10,000 nucleotides of DNA from positions 18,618-28,617 of the forward strand of contig MPNW01001634.1 of assembly GCA_011800805.1 (NCBI GenBank), read 5' to 3'. The stretch comes from Hirudo medicinalis. Taxonomy: Eukaryota > Annelida > Clitellata > Hirudinida > Hirudinidae. Below are positions 7,001 through 10,000 of this stretch, piece by piece. Both the position numbers and the translations under genes were made by a program. A model generated the notes under the pieces. It was given only the letters and a program-made list of their open reading frames with translations. It was not told where the DNA came from and made no database searches. Position 1 is the first letter of the stretch. Each line of letters opens with the position of its first letter.

Positions 7001-10000
7001 ACCCTCATCGTGGCCCCGAGCTCCATCCTCCACCAGTGGATCGACGAGATACTCAAGCACGTCTCCAACGATGCTCTCAAAATATTCGTGAGATTCCTCC
7101 AGTTTTTGTTATTATTATTATTATTATTATTATTNTCGTGGCCCCGAGCTCCATCCTCCACCAGTGGATCGACGAGATACTCAAGCACGTCTCCAACGAT
7201 GCTCTCAAAATATTCGTGAGATTCCTCCAGTTTTTGTTATTATTATTATTATTATTATTATTGAGCTAATCAAGCAATCAAAAATGAAACAAAAAAGCAA
7301 ACAATCACGTAAAACACAGCAGAAAACAACAAATATGACATCTGCTGACAACCCAGGATGTATTTAATACAAGTTTGAGATCGTTACCAATTATGTAATA
7401 ATAATAATAATAATAATAAATTATGAATAATAATAATAAATTATGAATAATGCAGGTGTACAGCGGCGTCCACAAGCAGGGCTTCGTTCAACCGATGACC
7501 TTGTCTCGGCAGGACATCGTCATGACGACCTACGAAACGCTCAGAAAGGAGGTGGACTACGTGGACCTCCCCCACACGAGCAGTGAGTGGCTTGCCTTGC
7601 GCACCGAGATGCCCTCTGTGCCTATTGGTCGAAAGACAATTTCTATTTATTTTGAGTTGTTGTTGTTTTTTGTTTTTTTGTATTTTTTTGTTTTTTTTTA
7701 AATTTATTTATCGTTTATTTACCGCTTGTTTTCTTTCGAATCAGGCGAAGGGCTCAGGAAGTTCAGATTCCCAAAGAGATTCATGGCCATTCCGAGTCCC
7801 ATTGTGGCCGTGGAATGGTGGAGGGTGAGCGATGATGAAGATAATGTCAATGCTGATGATGATGATGATGATGGTGATGATGGTGATGGTGATGGTGATG
7901 ATGATGCTGATGGCGATGGCGATGGTGATGGTAATGATGATGACGGCCAATTATTTTCAGATTTGTTTGGACGAAGCTCAGATGGTCGAGTGTACAACTA
8001 CAAAGGTGTTGATCTCCTATCACCATTTGTCGTCGGATTTATTGATAATCAATCCGTCACAACATTTTCACAACATTTTATCTTTTATTGATTAATTATT
8101 TAACTAATCGATTTATCAATTCATTTGTTCAATTTGCAGACTGCAGACATGGCCTCCAGACTCACCTGCATCAACCGCTGGTGCGTGACGGGCACACCTG
8201 TCCAGAGGGGAATCGATGGTCAGTCTAATCTTAGTTCCTTTTCTGCCTTTCATTCTCTAATCCATCTAAGCGCCGGGGGTAGGGTTAGGGGGGGGGGTTT
8301 AGGGTTAGTGATCTTGTTAAATTCCTTGTTGACCTAGCACCCACCTAAGCCTAGCACTGGCCAGCTAATCGACATCATGCATTGCAGACCTGTATGGACT
8401 CTTCTCGTTCCTCCGCGTGGCTCCCTTCCAGTTGAAGATCTTCTGGAGCAGGCTGCTGTACGAGCCCTACTGCTCCGGACGGCCGGGCCCCCTGTACGAC
8501 GCCGTGTCCAAGGTGCTTTGGAGGACCTCGAAGAAGGACGTCATCGACCAGGTGAGAAATGTCGGACGACGCATTGGTAATGTCGATCGACGTAATCTTT
8601 AACGTAATATTTACTGACACCTCTTTATTGTTGCTGGCACATCAGTCGATTGTTGAAAGTTGACATCAACAATAATTTTCGTCGTGAACAACAGATTCAG
8701 CTACCTGAACAGTCGAACGAGATGCACCTGCTGACCTTCACACCTGTAGAGGATCACTTCTATCGGAGACTTTACGAAGATTGTTCACTGGAGGCCACTC
8801 AGGTGAGTAAATGTCTTAGATCCACTTCTATATCTATTTTTAAACTATATTAAATCATTTCAAATTACATTAAATTATTTTAAATTTTATTAAATTATTT
8901 AAAATTATATTGCATCAAATCTCAAATGTTTACGAGGTGTTTTTCACATATTTTTGTGACTTTGTACGAGTCACTCGAGTGAATTTGAACATTGGTTCTC
9001 ACTTTGTTCTCAAATTCCACCCAATAGAAATTGAGCAAACTGACAGGCATCGATGTCAAACTAAACTCCCTGGACAAAACAACTCTTGGACAGGTAAGGA
9101 AGGATGGATGGATGGATGGATTTGAGGATGGATGATGGATGGATTTGAGGATGGATTTATGGATGGATTTTTGGATGGATTTGAGGATGGATGGTGGATG
9201 GATGGATGGATGATGGTGAATTTATATTGGAAATGACAAAGTAGATGGATGGATGATAATCCCGCATCAAAATTTGAATAACAATGAGCTTATGAATAAT
9301 TAACTTTTCAATCCTGCATCCAGTTGCTCCACCCACTCCTGAAGCTGAGGCAGGCTTGTTGCCATCCTCAGGCTGTGAGAGGAGAATTCTTTTCAATCAA
9401 CAAGAGGTCAATTGCCTGAAATTATAATATTTCTGCATTGATTTGTTTAAAAACCAATTACAACGTTTAAAATCGTCGTCCGTCAGCACCATGACGATGA
9501 CAGACCTGTTGGATCAGCTGATCAAGAAGGTGCGTTTGGAGTGCGAGGAGGCTCAGAGGCAGATCGTCATGGCGACCAACGGACTCGCCGGCTGGTTCAT
9601 CCTCAAGGAGGATGTGCGTCGATTGGTTCCCATTAATTTATGCTAATTTATTCTTAAATTATTTTCAATTCATTTTACTCCTTAAAGAAGCACTCGCTAA
9701 GTGAACGACGACAACAATGAGCATAAAAATTATCATGATTACGTAAATTTAATAAATCTAAGAATTATGATAACGACGATTATTAATTCGATTGTTTTCT
9801 TCAAGTACTCGAGTGCCATCCAAGAGTACCGGAGCATCATCTCCCTGGCCGGGGAGGCAGAGGGCAAGGTGAGGGTCGATCCGCTGCAGCTGATTCATGC
9901 AGTATACAACCTTCAAGAGGTCATGACCTTGTGTCCTCCAGGAGTCAGGGGTCACACCCTGAGAGATTCGGAACTCCCGAAGATGGTGTGTGCTTCTTTG
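3461..10000 (+). CDS. SHPRH: SHPRH orthologue (SNF2/PHD/RING helicase-ubiquitin ligase), 5' part, 17 exons, runs off the right edge
   Basis: SHPRH is a nuclear RAD5-type SNF2 ATPase and E3 ligase that promotes PCNA polyubiquitination in DNA damage tolerance (known for the family). Exons: 3461-4015, 4396-4627, 5120-5344, 5653-5725, 5862-6048, 6140-6748, 6980-7087, 7456-7582, 7745-7824, 7961-8005, 8140-8218, 8388-8551, 8695-8802, 9028-9093, 9324-9406, 9487-9613, 9806-9985. They total 3048 bases (1016 codons), with every phase compatible and all introns GT/AG. Motifs seen: Walker A GLGKT (384-388), C4HC3 PHD finger (about 569-623), motif Ia (about 635-650), DEAQ (736-739), TGTP (764-767). A PHD inserted between Walker A and motif Ia is diagnostic of SHPRH. 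The RING, C-terminal helicase lobe and stop codon are outside the window. The H15 linker-histone domain is absent. The exon joins rest on remembered human SHPRH, not on transcripts. Several donors are non-consensus (GTTTTT, GTATAT, GTCAAT). Confidence 0.95.
4016..4395 (+). other. SHPRH: SHPRH intron 1
   Basis: 380 bases, AT-rich, with a TTA microsatellite at 4248-4266 and a strong 3' pyrimidine tract. No other feature was seen. Confidence 0.8.
4396..4627 (+). CDS. SHPRH: SHPRH exon 2: conserved N-terminal region
   Basis: The acceptor is a strong TTATTTTTTTACAG. The coding frame starts with the first exon base (Asn-Ile-Tyr-Phe) and is not the Arg-rich frame that begins at the ATG at 4416. Read this way, [14 protein letters not shown] followed later by [15 protein letters not shown] matches human MLEDLGWLQKKRRIKL and VGIYLLEAGLAKLDFL. 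The exon ends after one base of a codon at a GTCAGT donor. That base joins the AG at 5120-5121 to make GAG, which keeps the frame. Confidence 0.82.
4700..4848. repeat. AAT/AAC microsatellite in SHPRH intron 2
   Basis: About 150 bases of imperfect (AAT)n with AAC and GAT variants, inside the 492-base intron 4628-5119. Apparent poly-Asn and poly-Tyr frames here are repeat translations, not genes. The intron also holds a run of 13 C at 4914-4926. Confidence 0.92.
5120..5344 (+). CDS. SHPRH: SHPRH exon 3: start of the SNF2 domain
   Basis: The exon carries [12 protein letters not shown] (human DIDELYHFVKQT), then [20 protein letters not shown] (human VLRPYQREAVNWMLQQE). The LRxYQxxAVxWML segment is the SNF2 Q-motif-like entry to the ATPase core. 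The exon ends in phase 1 at GTGACT, just after GHFG. Reading on past 5344 gives residues with no SHPRH similarity, which supports the donor. An acceptor two bases downstream (5121) would break the phase. Confidence 0.88.
5520..5652. repeat. ATT then ATC microsatellite ending at a splice acceptor
   Basis: Imperfect ATT/GTT repeat passing into a pure CAT run from about 5629. The final CATCAG supplies the acceptor of SHPRH exon 4 at 5651-5652. Confidence 0.9.
5653..5725 (+). CDS. SHPRH: SHPRH exon 4: small exon between Q-motif and Walker A
   Basis: This 73-base exon encodes [20 protein letters not shown], equivalent to human FLWREIVTSEGLKLYYNPYTG. It is entered in phase 1 and left in phase 2 at a perfect GTGAGT donor. 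No conventional ATG-led reading frame exposes it; it was found from the phase constraint and the protein alignment. Its acceptor AG is the end of an ATC microsatellite, with no ordinary pyrimidine tract. Confidence 0.8.
5862..6048 (+). CDS. SHPRH: SHPRH exon 5: Walker A (motif I)
   Basis: The first base completes an Ile codon; ILCRE then matches human CIIRE, followed by [19 protein letters not shown]. The ATP-binding Lys is residue 387. The acceptor is TTTTCTCTCGAAAG, one base before the Leu codon at 5863. The exon ends in phase 0 at GTATAT; an in-frame TAA sits six bases into the intron. After [12 protein letters not shown] the exon diverges from human and holds only about 27 further residues, with no trace of the H15 fold. 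Confidence 0.92.
6140..6748 (+). CDS. SHPRH: SHPRH exon 6: low-complexity linker and PHD finger
   Basis: One open frame runs from the in-frame TGA at 6110 through to the donor GTGATG at 6749, so the exon is longer than its first Met (6356) suggests. Residues 425-568 are Lys/Ser/Pro-rich, with poly-Ser runs encoded by TCC and TCG repeats (about 6226-6320). The PHD finger follows: zinc ligands Cys569, Cys571, Cys594, Cys597, His602, Cys605, Cys620, Cys623 (CxC, CxxC, HxxC, CxxC). QHAGCVNYD and [10 protein letters not shown] match human QHAKCVNYD and FYCPHCLVA. The acceptor at 6138-6139 is weak, lying in A-rich sequence, so the 5' edge could differ by whole codons. Confidence 0.88.
6226..6320 (+). 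repeat. In-frame TCC/TCG repeats encoding poly-Ser
   Basis: Two trinucleotide runs within SHPRH exon 6, (TCC)n/(TCA)n and (TCG)n, read as serine in the coding frame. Because the unit is three bases, length changes preserve the frame. Confidence 0.85.
6980..7087 (+). CDS. SHPRH: SHPRH exon 7: SNF2 motif Ia
   Basis: Thirty-six codons in phase 0 at both ends. [21 protein letters not shown] matches human ATLIISPSSICHQWVDEINRH. The donor is GTGAGA. Most of this exon and the start of its intron are repeated exactly at 7136-7262, which looks like an assembly error. Confidence 0.92.
7008..7134 (+). repeat. First copy of a 127-base exact duplication
   Basis: Covers most of SHPRH exon 7 plus 47 bases of intron 7, ending in (ATT)8. 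It is identical to 7136-7262. Confidence 0.98.
7136..7262 (+). repeat. Second copy of the 127-base duplication, likely an assembly artefact
   Basis: Starts abruptly in mid-exon right after the single N at 7135 and lacks any acceptor, so it cannot be spliced as an exon. Exact identity including repeat length, plus the N at the junction, points to two overlapping contigs laid end to end. Confidence 0.95.
7391..7450. repeat. AAT repeat with TTATGAATAA units before exon 8
   Basis: (ATA)n followed by two partial copies of a unit starting TTATGAATAA (7421 and 7441). It lies directly upstream of the TGCAG acceptor. Confidence 0.8.
7456..7582 (+). CDS. SHPRH: SHPRH exon 8: SNF2 core
   Basis: [13 protein letters not shown] and [20 protein letters not shown] match human VYQGVKKDGFLQP and QDIVIITYDVLRSELNYVDI. 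The acceptor TAATAATGCAG follows an ATA repeat and has almost no pyrimidine tract. The exon ends in phase 1 at a perfect GTGAGT. Confidence 0.93.
7745..7824 (+). CDS. SHPRH: SHPRH exon 9: SNF2 core
   Basis: Completes a Ser codon and then encodes EGLRKF and [16 protein letters not shown], nearly identical to human RYMAIPSPLVAVEWWR. The upstream intron supplies a very long T-rich tract. The exon ends in phase 0 at GTGAGC. Confidence 0.93.
7830..7943. repeat. GAT/GGT repeat filling SHPRH intron 9
   Basis: Imperfect (GATGGT)n/(GAT)n occupies most of the 136-base intron between WWR and ICLDEAQ. The poly-Asp, poly-Met and poly-Ile frames it creates are artefacts. Confidence 0.93.
7961..8005 (+). 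CDS. SHPRH: SHPRH exon 10: DEAQ box micro-exon
   Basis: A 45-base exon encoding exactly [15 protein letters not shown]. It contains the Walker B acidic pair Asp736-Glu737 in the DEAQ form known for SHPRH. Both ends are phase 0, with acceptor TTATTTTCAG and a weak donor GTGTTG. Confidence 0.93.
8140..8218 (+). CDS. SHPRH: SHPRH exon 11: motif III (TGTP)
   Basis: Encodes [19 protein letters not shown] and VQRGID, matching human [26 protein letters not shown]. The acceptor is TTCAATTTGCAG. The exon ends in phase 1 at GTCAGT. Confidence 0.94.
8275..8308 (+). repeat. Telomere-like, G-quadruplex-prone tract in SHPRH intron 11
   Basis: G runs of 5, 3, 10 and 3 separated by TA, TTA and TTTA. It contains AGGGTTAGGG and TTTAGGGTTAG, so resembles TTAGGG-type telomeric sequence. 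The G-rich strand is the sense strand. Confidence 0.8.
8388..8551 (+). CDS. SHPRH: SHPRH exon 12: end of the N-terminal helicase lobe
   Basis: Starts by completing the Asp codon, then [26 protein letters not shown] and [13 protein letters not shown], matching human LFGLVVFLGIEPYCVKHWW, LLYRPYC and IMWRSAKKDVIDQ. Ends in phase 0 at GTGAGA. The correct frame runs with the ATG at 8417, not the Arg/Pro-rich frame from 8377. Confidence 0.93.
8695..8802 (+). CDS. SHPRH: SHPRH exon 13: post-lobe linker
   Basis: Thirty-six codons: [20 protein letters not shown] and [10 protein letters not shown] match human IQIPPQTEEIHWLHFSPVER and HFYHRQHEVC. The acceptor GAACAACAG has a poor pyrimidine tract. The donor GTGAGT is perfect. 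Phase 0 at both ends. Confidence 0.92.
8849..8908. repeat. Three tandem copies of a 20-base AT-rich unit
   Basis: Units at 8849-8868, 8869-8888 and 8889-8908, each close to ATTAAATTATTTTAAATTTT, in SHPRH intron 13. Confidence 0.75.
9028..9093 (+). CDS. SHPRH: SHPRH exon 14: small linker exon
   Basis: Twenty-two codons, [20 protein letters not shown], matching human KLRKISDWALKLSSLDRRTV. Acceptor CCACCCAATAG, donor GTAAGG, phase 0 at both ends. It has no ATG and is too short to stand out as an open frame. Confidence 0.87.
9098..9258. repeat. GGAT tetranucleotide repeat in SHPRH intron 14
   Basis: Imperfect (GGAT)n with interspersed GGATTTGA units, starting five bases after the donor GTAAGG. 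Confidence 0.92.
9324..9406 (+). CDS. SHPRH: SHPRH exon 15: [15 protein letters not shown] segment
   Basis: Encodes [20 protein letters not shown] and then EFFSINK, nearly identical to human [26 protein letters not shown]. The LRQxCCHP box is a hallmark of RAD5/SHPRH-type SNF2 proteins. Ends in phase 2 at an unusual GTCAAT donor; the next exon's single C completes Ser. Confidence 0.92.
9487..9613 (+). CDS. SHPRH: SHPRH exon 16: linker
   Basis: Encodes [33 protein letters not shown] and FILKED, matching human STMTMEELLTSLQKK and ECEEAHRQLVCALNGLAG. Ends in phase 0 at a non-consensus GTGCGT donor. The next exon then begins with Tyr, as in human (GE|YALA). Confidence 0.9.
9806..9985 (+). CDS. 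SHPRH: SHPRH exon 17: linker, last exon in the window
   Basis: [20 protein letters not shown] and [20 protein letters not shown] correspond to human YALAAELYREVLRSSEEHKG and KLKTDSLQRLHATHNLMELL. Then comes [11 protein letters not shown] (human PTLRDGRLEEE). The acceptor is TTGTTTTCTTCAAG. The 3' end is uncertain: GTGTGT at 9986 is a possible phase 0 donor, but the frame stays open to the window edge. Confidence 0.85.

Noticed and set aside
7391..7450. Direct repeats that might suggest a CRISPR array
   Set aside because: Plain AAT microsatellite with no unique spacers, in a eukaryotic intron.
7719..8095. Several frames over the GAT repeat (poly-Asp, poly-Met, poly-Ser, poly-Ile)
   Set aside because: All are translations of a simple repeat in intron 9; only the flanking exons 7745-7824 and 7961-8005 are real.

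Overview
This window is nuclear DNA from an animal, most likely an invertebrate. Its genes are split into short exons (45 to 609 bases) with GT/AG introns, and the introns are full of ATT, ATC/GAT and GGAT microsatellites. There is no bacterial operon structure. I cannot name the species. The composition and the compact introns would suit an arthropod or another invertebrate, but that is inference.

Main content: positions 3461 to the right edge hold the first 17 coding exons of one plus-strand gene, a clear orthologue of SHPRH (SNF2, histone-linker, PHD, RING helicase). SHPRH is a nuclear ATPase and E3 ubiquitin ligase of the RAD5 group that acts on PCNA in DNA damage tolerance. I joined the exons by matching each one, in order, to the human protein as I remember it. 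All splice phases agree and the exons sum to 3048 bases (1016 codons). Present are the N-terminus, the SNF2 Q-motif-like region, Walker A (GLGKT), a PHD finger, SNF2 motif Ia, the DEAQ Walker B box, TGTP motif III and part of the long linker. The RING and the C-terminal helicase lobe must lie beyond position 10000. The H15 linker-histone domain that vertebrate SHPRH carries between Walker A and the PHD finger is not here. A Ser/Lys-rich low-complexity stretch takes its place.

Left part: 397-688 and 907-1028 look like the last exons of an unrecognised plus-strand gene. Its 3' reading frame is uncertain because an overlapping His/Gln-rich frame stays open to 1268. A small two-exon gene is predicted on the minus strand (2070 to 1696). 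It would encode about 75 residues and lies tail-to-tail with the upstream gene and head-to-head with SHPRH. Between it and SHPRH is about 1.4 kb of AT-rich DNA. That stretch includes a more GC-rich patch (2230-2400) with a YY1-like motif and an E-box, a candidate shared promoter.

Assembly note: 7008-7134 and 7136-7262 are identical 127-base copies separated by one N. This is best read as a false duplication at a contig join inside an ATT microsatellite, not as biology.
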